From the NCBI GenBank assembly GCA_030679985.1, contig JAUXSI010000011.1, forward strand, positions 1-33,567: a stretch of 33,567 bases of DNA, read 5' to 3'. The first letter of the stretch is position 1, and every line of letters begins with the position of its first letter. Below are positions 1 to 7,827 of this stretch, one piece after another. A model generated the notes under the pieces. It ran no database searches and was not told the origin of the DNA. It was given only the letters and a program-made list of their open reading frames with translations. Origin of the DNA: Candidatus Moraniibacteriota bacterium (GTDB lineage: Bacteria; Patescibacteriota; Minisyncoccia; Moranbacterales; UBA2206). A program made the translations under genes and the position numbers.

Positions 1-891
1 GTGAAGCCGCTTTTTGAAGAAGCCGGTTTGAAGGTCGGTAAGGACGTTTTCATCGCACACTGCCCTGAAAGGATCAATCCGGGCGACCCGAAATGGAACG
101 TCACCAACATTCCTCGAGTAGTCGGCTCATTCGATAAACAAGGATTGGCAACGGCCGTAAAATTTTATGAAAGCATCGTGGACGGAGCCATCCGCCCGAT
201 GAAATCGATCCGTGAAGCCGAAGCTGTGAAGATCGTGGAAAATTCTTTCCGCGACATCAACATCGCTTTCGTCAATGAGCTCGCCAAATCTTTCGACAAG
301 CTCGGCATCGACGTCAAGGACGTGGTCCTCGGCGCTTCGACCAAGCCGTTCGCTTTTATGCCCCATTTCCCTTCTTGCGGCGTCGGCGGACATTGCATCC
401 CGGTCGATCCCTATTATCTCATCGAGCGCGCCAAAAAATCCGGCTTCGACCATAAATTCCTGAAAATCGCGCGGGAAATAAACAATTCGATGCCGTCCTA
501 TACCGTCGAACTACTGCAGGACGCGCTGAATGAATTGCGCTTGCCGATGAAAGGGACCAAGATCGGCGTTTTGGGAATTTCCTACAAGGCCAACGTCGAT
601 GATACCCGGGAATCCCCGACTTTTAAAATCCTAGCCCTGCTTGGAGAACACGGCGTCAAATACGATACGCACGATCCGCATATCTTGAAGGGATCGACCA
701 TCAAAACGCTCCCTGCCCTGCTTAAAAAAGTCGACGCGCTCATAATCGCTACCGACCATAAGGAATTCAAAGAAATCGATCCTAGAATATTCAAACGGAA
801 CGGAATCAAGGTCATCATTGATGGAAAAAACTGCCTGGACAAGGATGCGATTAAAAAACTTGGCATCATCTATAAAGGCATCGGCCGCTGA
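1..891 (+). CDS. Nucleotide-sugar dehydrogenase, UDP-ManNAc/UDP-glucose dehydrogenase family (5'-truncated by window edge)
   Basis: The visible 296 residues are the middle and C-terminal parts of a UDP-glucose/GDP-mannose dehydrogenase-family enzyme. These enzymes oxidise C6 of a UDP-sugar to the uronate with two NAD+, supplying precursors for surface glycans. The central domain has the NSFRDINIAFVNE helix (about 81-93) and the catalytic-cysteine motif GVGGHCIPVDP (127-137, Cys132). The C-terminal domain has GISYKANVDDTRESP (about 192-206). The family is usually about 430 residues, so about 130 N-terminal residues, including the NAD-binding Rossmann fold, lie upstream of the window. The GTG at base 1 is therefore an internal Val codon, not a start. 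The NSFRDINIAFVNE and GGHCIPVDP pattern resembles the WecC-like branch, but the substrate cannot be fixed from sequence. Frame and family are certain. Confidence 0.93.
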   Translation: MKPLFEEAGLKVGKDVFIAHCPERINPGDPKWNVTNIPRVVGSFDKQGLATAVKFYESIVDGAIRPMKSIREAEAVKIVENSFRDINIAFVNELAKSFDKLGIDVKDVVLGASTKPFAFMPHFPSCGVGGHCIPVDPYYLIERAKKSGFDHKFLKIAREINNSMPSYTVELLQDALNELRLPMKGTKIGVLGISYKANVDDTRESPTFKILALLGEHGVKYDTHDPHILKGSTIKTLPALLKKVDALIIATDHKEFKEIDPRIFKRNGIKVIIDGKNCLDKDAIKKLGIIYKGIGR

Positions 892-922
892 AATATCCAT
901 ACTTCAGTTGGATTTATTCTTA

Positions 923-953
923 CCAAACTCCGAAAAAAATCGGGGTTTGGTTT
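923..953 (+). terminator. Candidate intrinsic terminator after the dehydrogenase gene
   Basis: An 11-bp inverted repeat (923-933 with 940-950, one G.U pair in RNA) encloses a six-A loop and is followed by a short T run (TTTG). The stem is strong and well placed 32 bases after the stop codon, but the T tract is short, so termination may be partial. Confidence 0.5.
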
Positions 954-980
954 GCTAAATGAGCCGTTTTCTGCCATACT
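952..980 (+). promoter_or_regulatory. Possible sigma70-type promoter for the small membrane protein and GT2 gene
   Basis: TTGCTA (952-957) and CATACT (975-980) are separated by exactly 17 bases. The predicted start is about 987, giving a leader of about 27 bases before the ATG at 1014. Both hexamers are imperfect and overlap the end of the preceding terminator, so this is tentative. Confidence 0.3.
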
Positions 981-1013
981 GAAAAAATAATGGTGCTAAT
1001 TTAGTAATAAACT

Positions 1014-1244
1014 ATGTTTGATCTGTTAAAAACAATTATTTGGATCGCGGGCTTGGCGGTCGTATCCTACTTCGCCCTGCCCTATTTCGGCTATGGAATC
1101 AATCTGAATTATTTCAATGAAAGCAAGGCGAAATGCCAAGAAAACCTGAGCAATTGTACCAAAGAATTGATCCAGCAAGGAACCAAAAACGCTAAATGCG
1201 ATTTCAACTGCGTTGATCCGCAATTAATCATTAAGAAGCAATAA
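1014..1244 (+). CDS. Small single-pass membrane protein, unknown function
   Basis: A 76-residue protein with one hydrophobic segment (about residues 7-27) and a hydrophilic C-terminal tail. The tail has four cysteines (the CQENLSNC pair and CDFNC), which could form disulfides if it faces outward. The stop is followed three bases later by the ATG of the GT2 gene, so the two are probably co-transcribed and translationally coupled. I recognise no family. A helper or anchor for the adjacent glycosyltransferase would fit the arrangement, but that is inference. A real gene is supported by tight linkage and a sensible membrane topology. Confidence 0.6.
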   Translation: MFDLLKTIIWIAGLAVVSYFALPYFGYGINLNYFNESKAKCQENLSNCTKELIQQGTKNAKCDFNCVDPQLIIKKQ

Positions 1245-1247
1245 ACG

Positions 1248-2234
1248 ATGAAGCTTATCGTAAACATACCGGCCTATAATGAAGGCGCGCTTATCGGAGG
1301 AACTATAAAAAAAATCAGGGAAAGTTTTTCCGCCGATTTTTACGCGGAAAAAAGCGCGCTTATCGATGAAAAAATCATCCAGGTGGTCGACGACGGTTCG
1401 ACTGACGATACGGCGCAAAAAGCCAAGGAAGCGGGCGCGGACATCGTCATTTCCTACAAACCCAACCGGCGCCTGGCCTATTCATTCAAACAAGCGGTTG
1501 AAAGCTCGCTCAAGAATAGCGCCGACTTGATGGTCAATATCGACGCCGACGGACAGTTCAATCCCTATGACATCCCTAAGCTGCTCACCCCCATCTTGGA
1601 AGGCAAGGCCGATATGGTCATCGCCAACCGCTTCGGGGAAATCGAAGCGAAAAACATCCCGTGGGTCCGCAAGAACCTCAACAAGTTCGCCGCCAACGTC
1701 ATCGGGTTTTTCCTGAACTACAAAACCAACGATTTGACTTGCGGTTTCCGCGCCCACAACCGCGAAACGCTTTTGCGTTTGAACCTGACCAACGTCCATT
1801 TCACTTACACCCAAGAAACCATCATCGACGCCATCGGCAAAAACCTGAAACTCTTCTGGGTGCCGATCGAAGTCACCTATTTCGACAACCGCGAGGCCAA
1901 AATCACCAAATCCATCTGGAAATTCGTCAACAACTCCACCAAAATCATCCTGAAAGCTATCCGCGATATCCGCCCGATGAAATTCTTCGGCGTGCCGGGA
2001 CTGTTCCTGATCTTCCTGTCGCTCGTTTCCTTCGGCATCTTCCTTTTCAACTATTTCCCCGATCTCAATATAACCCGCTACCGGAATTACTTGATTTTCG
2101 GCATCGCCCTCTTCCTAGTCGGATTACAATTCGTCGTGTTCGCCTTGATCGCCGACATGATAAAATCTTCCCGGCAACTGACAGAAGAACTGATGTACCA
2201 ATGGAAAAAGGACAAATACGACGCTGGAAAGTAA
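1248..2234 (+). CDS. GT2 glycosyltransferase with C-terminal membrane segments (polyprenyl-phosphate sugar synthase type)
   Basis: A 328-residue inverting GT-A enzyme. The N-terminal domain begins with the typical MKLIVNIPAYNEG. It carries the nucleotide-binding DDGSTDD (48-54) and the metal-binding DADGQF motif (99-104). Two hydrophobic segments follow near 245-265 and 280-305. This layout matches dolichol- or undecaprenyl-phosphate mannose/glucose synthases (DPM1/GtrB-like), which transfer a sugar from a nucleotide donor to a polyprenyl phosphate at the inner face of the membrane. Such lipid-linked sugars are the donors used by GT-C enzymes, of which this window encodes many, so the enzyme is a plausible donor supplier for them. 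The sugar is not predictable. The start is fixed by the family N-terminus. Confidence 0.9.
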   Translation: MKLIVNIPAYNEGALIGGTIKKIRESFSADFYAEKSALIDEKIIQVVDDGSTDDTAQKAKEAGADIVISYKPNRRLAYSFKQAVESSLKNSADLMVNIDADGQFNPYDIPKLLTPILEGKADMVIANRFGEIEAKNIPWVRKNLNKFAANVIGFFLNYKTNDLTCGFRAHNRETLLRLNLTNVHFTYTQETIIDAIGKNLKLFWVPIEVTYFDNREAKITKSIWKFVNNSTKIILKAIRDIRPMKFFGVPGLFLIFLSLVSFGIFLFNYFPDLNITRYRNYLIFGIALFLVGLQFVVFALIADMIKSSRQLTEELMYQWKKDKYDAGK

Positions 2235-2298
2235 AAAAACCGTTACTAAAAATTCCGACCCGGATATATCTGCTATGTACTGAGTAGTTTTTTGCGTC

Positions 2299-2748
2299 TC
2301 AAAGCAATCCTTCGTTGATTAACTCGAACGATGATTTGCCGGATTGCGTCTTCGCAACCACTCCGTCGGGACCTTCCAAAACGTCTTTGATGCGCTCAAT
2401 TTGTTTCGGAGAGGTATTGCTTGGAATATCGTTAAGAGCGAAGTATTTTATTTTGTCAGCCTCGTCATTTAGGGTCATTTCCCCTCCAGTTACCCTGCAG
2501 ACATATTGAAAGACTATCTCATCCTTGGCCGGCTTACTGTAGATACCTGAAAGCCGTTCCACAACCGTGTCCAATCCGGTTTCCTCTTTTACCTCCCTGA
2601 TAACGCAATCCCAGGGCGCCTCACCGTGTTCAAGCTTGCCCCCGGGAAGGTTCCACAAATCGCAATCGGTTCGATGGCAAAATAAAATACGGTTTTCATC
2701 GTCGAATATGGCAGCGAATACGCCGATTGTAAAAATTGGTTTGGACAT
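2299..2748 (-). CDS. NUDIX hydrolase (nucleoside diphosphate-X hydrolase)
   Basis: A 149-residue single-domain protein with a complete Nudix box, GX5EX7REUXEEXGU, at residues 37-59 (E43, R51, E52, E55, E56 and G58 all present). The first beta strands read TIGVFAAIFDDENRILFCHR, as in MutT-like and ADP-ribose pyrophosphatase-like members. Nudix enzymes cleave a pyrophosphate bond in nucleoside diphosphate derivatives such as oxidised dNTPs, sugar nucleotides or NDP-alcohols; the substrate cannot be deduced here. It is convergent with the GT2 gene. Upstream lies an AT-rich stretch with TATTAT and GATAAT just before the ATG and no Shine-Dalgarno sequence. Confidence 0.9.
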   Translation of the reverse strand: MSKPIFTIGVFAAIFDDENRILFCHRTDCDLWNLPGGKLEHGEAPWDCVIREVKEETGLDTVVERLSGIYSKPAKDEIVFQYVCRVTGGEMTLNDEADKIKYFALNDIPSNTSPKQIERIKDVLEGPDGVVAKTQSGKSSFELINEGLL

Positions 2749-2812
2749 AGATTATCCGATAATAAATTAAGATGGCACATTTCCGAATATAGGAAGTTTT
2801 TGTCTGCTTGAT

Positions 2813-3100
2813 TTATAGAAGCCAATAATTGATGATACCGAATGCGGTTATAATAGTAAAAATTATCGTTGTTATCAAAATCCCGATTTGCCCGGCTTGT
2901 TTCCATGCTTTCCATGATGAGTATAACCAAAATGGTTGAGCAAGCAAATTCATTATTAGTCCGTACTGTGGAAATTTCAGGGAAGTTGCTATCTGTGCGC
3001 CGATCGTCAATCCAGGCAGGGCAAATTGAGCTACATTATTAAATAATTTTTCTTTTTTAGATGCATCATTCATAAAATTTTTAAAATATTTCGCTACCAT
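2813..3100 (-). CDS. Small multi-pass membrane protein, unknown function
   Basis: A 95-residue protein. After a charged N-terminal stretch (about 1-20) come three hydrophobic stretches (about 24-40, 45-60, 70-94) separated by short polar turns, one reading WLYSSWKAWKQAGQIG. The pattern of a tryptophan-rich turn followed by a glycine-led helix loosely recalls the three-helix halves of SemiSWEET/PQ-loop and PnuC-type transporters. I see no diagnostic PQ dipeptide, so I do not assign a family. It ends 64 bases upstream of the NUDIX gene on the same strand and could be co-transcribed with it. No convincing Shine-Dalgarno sequence precedes the ATG. A TATTAT/TTATAC cluster about 40 bases upstream could be its -10 element. 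Confidence 0.6.
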   Translation of the reverse strand: MVAKYFKNFMNDASKKEKLFNNVAQFALPGLTIGAQIATSLKFPQYGLIMNLLAQPFWLYSSWKAWKQAGQIGILITTIIFTIITAFGIINYWLL

Positions 3101-3219
3101 CGGTTGTTATGCGGAGTATTTTCGCACAGCATGTATAATATTGTTATTTTTTAATATTACGCGCACTTTTGCCATAATTGCAGTATACGTCAATATTGTG
3201 ACAATGGAAAATGCCGGCC

Positions 3220-3248
3220 TTGAAAGATGGCCTATTTTGAGGTAGAAT
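3220..3248 (+). promoter_or_regulatory. Sigma70-type promoter for the 3275-9330 operon
   Basis: TTGAAA (3220-3225) and TAGAAT (3243-3248) are spaced by exactly 17 bases. The predicted transcription start is about 3255, about 20 bases before the ATG at 3275. A weak AAGG (3265-3268) sits six bases upstream of that ATG. It is the only good candidate upstream of a gene string with almost no internal gaps, so it probably drives the whole operon. Confidence 0.6.
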
Positions 3249-3274
3249 GTTGAAGTAACATATTAAGGCAAATT

Positions 3275-4396
3275 ATGCGAATATTATTCATTTCCCACTC
3301 TTTTCCGCCGATTTTCGGCGGAGTCGAAAGGCAGAATTACTATCTGTCCGAAGGTTTGAAAAAACACGCCACGGTCAAAGTGATCGCCAACACTAAGGGC
3401 AAATTATGGCTGCCCGTTTTTTTGCCGGTAACTTTTCTGCGGTCCCTTTTCTTAATGTCTTCCTATGATGTCTGTCTGGTCGGCAACGGCGTCCTGGCGC
3501 CGATCGGCGCCGCCTTGAAATTTTTCCATCCCGGAAAAAAATTCTTTTCCGTCGTCCATGGCCTGGACATCACTTTCGCCCATAAGAAAGGATTGCTCTC
3601 GAGGATATACAAGGCCGTGAACATCCCTTCCCTGAAAAAATTGGACAAGCTATTCATGGTCGGCAACCAGACTATCGAGGAAGCCGTCAAAATCGGCATC
3701 GCCCGCGAACATTGCGTTTTCATTCCTAACGGCATCCTCTTGGACGAACTGGCTATCCCCTGTTCCCGGCAGGATATGGAGAAGGTGTTAGGGATCGACA
3801 TCACCGGCAAAAAAATCATCTTGCGAGTCGGAAGGTTCGTCCCGCACAAAGGTGTCCATTGGTTCATCCGCAATGTCCTGCCGAAACTGCCGGATAACTA
3901 TTTTTTCGTCGCGGTCGGCGGGGTCGTTTCCGATAACTCAGCCGGGGATAAGAATGATTTTCCCGCTTGTGAAAAAGCCATCCAGGAACTCGGTCTCCAA
4001 CAGCGGGCCAAACTTATCGGCGACATACCCGAAAGACCTGACAAATTGATATTGATGAACTGCGCCGATATGCACATCGGCCCGAATATCCAAGTACCAG
4101 GATCGATGGAAGGCTTCGGCATTACCGCCATCGAAGGCGGCGCTTGCGGAAAAGTCATCCTATCTTCGAACTTGGAAGGTCTCAAAGACGCGATCAAGGA
4201 CGGCGAGAACGGATTTCTGGTCGAACCGGGTGATGCCGACGCGTATATCAGGAAAATCAACGAAATCCTGTCCGACGACGGTTTCCGGGAAAGATTCGGC
4301 GCCCAAGCCAAGCAATACGTCATTGATAATTTCAGTTGGGACAATATTTCTAAAAAATATCTGGCAGAGATCGAAAAGATCGCCGCTAAGAAATAA
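3275..4396 (+). CDS. GT4 family glycosyltransferase
   Basis: A 373-residue retaining GT-B enzyme. The N-terminal domain opens with the typical ILFISHSFPPIFGGVERQ, containing the glycine-rich acceptor-side loop. The C-terminal domain has the donor-binding RVGRFVPHKGVHWFI (184-198) and the EX7E motif (E279 to E287 in MEGFGITAIEGG), which contacts the nucleotide-sugar. GT4 enzymes transfer hexoses to lipid-linked glycan acceptors at the cytoplasmic face. It is the first gene of a tight operon, five bases ahead of the large membrane protein gene. The exact sugar and linkage are unknown. Family assignment is secure. Confidence 0.93.
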   Translation: MRILFISHSFPPIFGGVERQNYYLSEGLKKHATVKVIANTKGKLWLPVFLPVTFLRSLFLMSSYDVCLVGNGVLAPIGAALKFFHPGKKFFSVVHGLDITFAHKKGLLSRIYKAVNIPSLKKLDKLFMVGNQTIEEAVKIGIAREHCVFIPNGILLDELAIPCSRQDMEKVLGIDITGKKIILRVGRFVPHKGVHWFIRNVLPKLPDNYFFVAVGGVVSDNSAGDKNDFPACEKAIQELGLQQRAKLIGDIPERPDKLILMNCADMHIGPNIQVPGSMEGFGITAIEGGACGKVILSSNLEGLKDAIKDGENGFLVEPGDADAYIRKINEILSDDGFRERFGAQAKQYVIDNFSWDNISKKYLAEIEKIAAKK

Positions 4397-4401
4397 ATAT
4401 A

Positions 4402-6309
4402 ATGTTTGAAGCCGTAACCGGTCAAATCTTATTCTATGCCACGCTGGCCTTCGCGTTTTTTTCGCCGGGTTATGCTTTGCTATCGGCGATATTCGGAAAA
4501 AACAAGACGCTCAATACCCTCGAACGGTTCATCTTATCATTCGGCCTGGGCATCATCAGCGTTGACTTTTTGAATTTCTCCCTGGCCGGACTAGGCTTGC
4601 CGATCACCCGCCTGTCGCTTTTCATAAGCATCATCTTGTTTGTTTCCGCCTGCTTGATCATCCGCAAAATCCGATTTAACAAGACCGGTCCGGAATCAGA
4701 TATGGCGGAGGAAAAATTGTTCGATTTTTCCAAACACCAAATAGCCCTGATCTTTTTGCTGCTATTCCTGACCGTCTTCATCAAGACCGCCTATCTTTCC
4801 GACACGGTTTTCCCGACCGCCACCGATATGGGCCACCATATGTACTGGACGCAATGGATGGTTGACAACCACCAGTTACCTACCTATGACGGTATGCCGG
4901 ATTTCATCATCGGCGAGCAGATCCCATTCGGCACGATCGGTCTTTTGAGCGGCGCCAGCGTCTTTTCCGCCTTCCCGGTCGTACTGCTTCTGCTTGTGAA
5001 CCTCTTGGGAATATTGACGGTTTTCATCCTAGCCTTGCGGATATTCAAACGGAAAAACGTCGCCATCCTAGTCCTGCTCTTCTTGGGCGTCCTCTATGCC
5101 GTAGCCTCGCCGCAAGCCAAATTTGTCAGCGGCGGAGTCGTCGGCAATATCTTGGGAAATTTATTGATGCCGCTCGCTTTTTATTTTTATTACCGTTCGA
5201 TGGAATTCTTCGAAACCGGTTCCGCGATGAAAGAAAACTCCCGCGCCTTTCTCGCGCTCGCGATTTTCACGACCTTTGGTTTGTTTTACACCCATCATCT
5301 CACCGCCTTCATCCTTCTTTTTATTTTCGCTATGATCGCCGCCATATTTTTTATCGCCAATTTAAAAGATTTAAAAAATATCCTCCCGGCCTTGTCGCGC
5401 CTGATCTTTTCCCCCCAAGTCCTGGCGGTTTTTTTTGCCGGACTTGTTTTCTTCTTTTTCATTTTTACTCCGAATTATATCAAAGGTAGCGCCGTCAACA
5501 CCGCCGTCGGGGCGCCCAGCAAGGAAACCCGCGTCGGACTGACGATGGACAATTTACGCTCATCCGTCGGCGAAGCCCGGATCGCCCTGGGCTTTCTAGG
5601 CGTTATGATCCTCATTGCCGGATTCAAAAAGAGGAATTTCGGCCATTCGGTCATCCTCGCCTGGGCCGTGATGATCTTCCTGATGTCGACCCAGCCCCAC
5701 CTTCTATTTATCAATCTTCCCAGCAACCGCATCGGGAACTACCTGTCATATCCCATCGCCATCCTCAGCGCCTATTCGCTCTATATCCTCTTCGGAACGG
5801 ACAAAAAATCAAAGGTCAGCGGACCCACATCGTCTAGTAAGCTTATCCGCGCCGGATTCATCGTGACTTTGACTTTCGTCCTGGTGGACGGGATCTCCGA
5901 TTCAGCTTCGGCTTTCAAGGACAAGACCGATCTCGCTCCGGTCGCGCAAACCTTCAACGCTTCGGGCTATCTCGCCCAAAAAACCTCCCTGGACGATATG
6001 ATCCTGAAAGACCACAATTACATCACCGCTGATTCCTGGATGAAAATTTTCCTGATGCGCGGCTACAAATATCCGCTTTCACGCGGCTATTTCAAGCGCT
6101 ATGAGGATGAAACAAAACCGCGCGAAATGTGCACCTTGCAGATGATCGCCAGTCCTGACAACGCGGAGGCCCGGGCTTGCTTCGCCGAAACCGGCACCGA
6201 TTTCATTATGATCAATCCGCGCTATGACAGCGCCCAATTCAGAAAACTGAAAAATTTCGACCAGGCCTATTCCAGCCCCGGCATCAATATTTATTATCGC
6301 AATAACTGA
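4402..6309 (+). CDS. Large multi-pass membrane protein, GT-C-like, with extracytoplasmic C-terminal region
   Basis: A 635-residue protein with about a dozen hydrophobic segments up to about residue 500 and a hydrophilic C-terminal region of about 130 residues. The first large outer loop holds TDMGHHMYW (141-149). An acidic residue followed by a His pair at this position resembles the catalytic loop of GT-C polyprenyl-phosphate-sugar-dependent transferases. The N-terminal SPGYALLSAIFG pattern is shared with large DUF-type membrane proteins in glycan clusters. It sits between two GT4 genes and overlaps nothing: five bases after the first GT4 stop, one base before the next ATG. A GT-C transferase or polymerase role fits the context, but identity is uncertain. 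Confidence 0.8.
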   Translation: MFEAVTGQILFYATLAFAFFSPGYALLSAIFGKNKTLNTLERFILSFGLGIISVDFLNFSLAGLGLPITRLSLFISIILFVSACLIIRKIRFNKTGPESDMAEEKLFDFSKHQIALIFLLLFLTVFIKTAYLSDTVFPTATDMGHHMYWTQWMVDNHQLPTYDGMPDFIIGEQIPFGTIGLLSGASVFSAFPVVLLLLVNLLGILTVFILALRIFKRKNVAILVLLFLGVLYAVASPQAKFVSGGVVGNILGNLLMPLAFYFYYRSMEFFETGSAMKENSRAFLALAIFTTFGLFYTHHLTAFILLFIFAMIAAIFFIANLKDLKNILPALSRLIFSPQVLAVFFAGLVFFFFIFTPNYIKGSAVNTAVGAPSKETRVGLTMDNLRSSVGEARIALGFLGVMILIAGFKKRNFGHSVILAWAVMIFLMSTQPHLLFINLPSNRIGNYLSYPIAILSAYSLYILFGTDKKSKVSGPTSSSKLIRAGFIVTLTFVLVDGISDSASAFKDKTDLAPVAQTFNASGYLAQKTSLDDMILKDHNYITADSWMKIFLMRGYKYPLSRGYFKRYEDETKPREMCTLQMIASPDNAEARACFAETGTDFIMINPRYDSAQFRKLKNFDQAYSSPGINIYYRNN

Positions 6310-6310
6310 T

Positions 6311-6685
6311 ATGTCAAAAACGAACTCGAACAACCGCATCATCTATTTCTTCCTAGTCTTGTTTCTGGCCGGCTCCGCCTATTTGTTCGCCATTGATTCG
6401 CGCTACAACGACCCGACTTACAATTCCGACTGGTATGCCGTGTCCTTCGTCGAACCCAAATCGGACCGGTTGGATTTCGTCATTGAAAACTTCAGCTCCC
6501 GGACGGATTTCCATTGGGAACTCCTGGCCGACAATGCAGAGAGCGTTTCCCAGGGCGATATCGAAATAAACACCGGAGAAAAAAAAGAGCTGCGCATCCC
6601 GGAAACCGTGTCCGACAAAAAAGTGACTATCCGCGTTTCCACCGGCGACGACACCCGGGAAATCTATAAAAACATAAAGAACTGA
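6311..6685 (+). CDS. Membrane-anchored small extracytoplasmic protein, unknown function
   Basis: A 124-residue protein with one N-terminal membrane segment (about residues 9-27). The remaining part is probably beta-sandwich-like, rich in alternating hydrophobic strands (DRLDFVIENFS, KELRIPE, KVTIRVS). It starts one base after the stop of the GT-C-like gene and ends one base before the next GT4, so all are probably co-translated. The small domain may act as an accessory to the large membrane protein, much as some membrane transferases carry a fused beta-sandwich domain. I do not recognise the family. Confidence 0.7.
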   Translation: MSKTNSNNRIIYFFLVLFLAGSAYLFAIDSRYNDPTYNSDWYAVSFVEPKSDRLDFVIENFSSRTDFHWELLADNAESVSQGDIEINTGEKKELRIPETVSDKKVTIRVSTGDDTREIYKNIKN

Positions 6686-6686
6686 T

Positions 6687-7808
6687 ATGTCCCATCCTAA
6701 AAAAATCCTGCTAGTCACGCGGCCCATCGCCCCGCCTTGGGACGAGGCTTCTAAAAATTTCGCCTACTACCTGGCGCGTAATGTTTCCGGCGTGGAAATC
6801 AACCTCCTGACCAACGGACTCGTACCGGACCTGCCATCCGACGTGCGCCAAAGGCCGATCTACACTTCCAACCATCTTTCTTGGCTGCAACGCGCCCGCC
6901 TATTGAAACTGATGCGCATCAGAAAAGATTTCGATATCATGCATTTTATGCTCACCCCCAACAAGCTCAACGCGTTCGGTTTCAAAACTTTCGTAAAAAA
7001 TAAAAGGTCCCGCACCATCCAGACCATTGCTACTTTGCGCGAAGACCTGTTCCAGGATAAGGATTACGCGGGGATGCTTTTCGCCGATCTCATCATCACC
7101 TATTCTGACTATGCCAAAAACAAGCTCAACAATTTGGGCTTCCATAATGTCAAACGCGTCTATCCTGGCATCGACCTGGCTTATTATTCTCCGCGGCTGA
7201 AAGATAAAGCGATGCTGGAAAAAATCGGGATCGCCGAACAGGATTTCGTGGTGACCTATCCGGGGGAATATGTCCGCCTGGGCGCGACTGACGACATCGT
7301 GGATATGATAATCGGAAACGTCGAAGCGCTCCGGGAAAGAAAGATCAAAGTCATCTTGGCTTGCCGCCTCAAAAATGACCCGGAAGCCATCCGCAAGAAA
7401 GCCGAAGTGGCCGAGCGCCTTCAAAAGCATTCCGCCCAGGATCTAGTGATTTTCATCGATATCTTTCCTGATATGGCCGCCCTTTACAACCTGTCGGACG
7501 TGATCATCTTTCCGGTCCGGAATATGCGCGGCAAGTTCGACGTACCGCTGGCCGCCGTGGAACCGATGGCTTGCGAAAAACCGGTGATCGTTTCCGATTT
7601 GCCGATCCTCAAGGAATTCGCCAACGAAAAAAATTCCCTTACCGTCCATGCCGGGAATATCAGGGAGCTGGCTGGCGCGATTTTCGACCTGCAAGACCAC
7701 CCGGAAAAAAGAAAAACTCTCGGCAAGGAAGGGCGGAAATTCTGCGAAGAAAATTTCGATATTCGGAAAGTCGCCGCCATCTACGAAAAAATTTACGAAA
7801 AATTATAA
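6687..7808 (+). CDS. GT4-like family glycosyltransferase
   Basis: A 373-residue GT-B fold protein. The N-terminus KKILLVTRPIAPPWDEASKNFAYYLA has the typical first strand and acceptor loop. The C-terminal donor domain includes VVTYPGEY, a DLVIFIDIFPDMAALYNLSDVIIFP segment and the loop FDVPLAAVEPMACEKPVI. In this loop the usual first Glu of the EX7E motif is replaced by Asp (DVPLAAVE), a variation seen in some GT4-like enzymes. It belongs to the tight + operon and probably adds a sugar to the same lipid-linked acceptor as the first GT4. It is followed by the RtcB-like gene after a 19-base gap. Confidence 0.9.
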   Translation: MSHPKKILLVTRPIAPPWDEASKNFAYYLARNVSGVEINLLTNGLVPDLPSDVRQRPIYTSNHLSWLQRARLLKLMRIRKDFDIMHFMLTPNKLNAFGFKTFVKNKRSRTIQTIATLREDLFQDKDYAGMLFADLIITYSDYAKNKLNNLGFHNVKRVYPGIDLAYYSPRLKDKAMLEKIGIAEQDFVVTYPGEYVRLGATDDIVDMIIGNVEALRERKIKVILACRLKNDPEAIRKKAEVAERLQKHSAQDLVIFIDIFPDMAALYNLSDVIIFPVRNMRGKFDVPLAAVEPMACEKPVIVSDLPILKEFANEKNSLTVHAGNIRELAGAIFDLQDHPEKRKTLGKEGRKFCEENFDIRKVAAIYEKIYEKL

Positions 7809-7827
7809 TTTCTTAAGTCAGTCCCAT

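Noticed and set aside
1-3. GTG at base 1 as a start codon for the dehydrogenase
   Set aside because: The protein begins in the middle of the family's first domain; the Rossmann NAD-binding part is missing, so the gene is cut by the window edge.
2235-2298. Terminator between the convergent GT2 and NUDIX genes
   Set aside because: Only a 3-4 bp stem (ACT-AGT) before TTTTTT is found; too weak to call.
7648-7827. 60-residue N-terminal extension of the RtcB frame
   Set aside because: It overlaps the end of the GT4 gene, has a composition unlike the rest, and RtcB homology begins just after the ATG at 7828.
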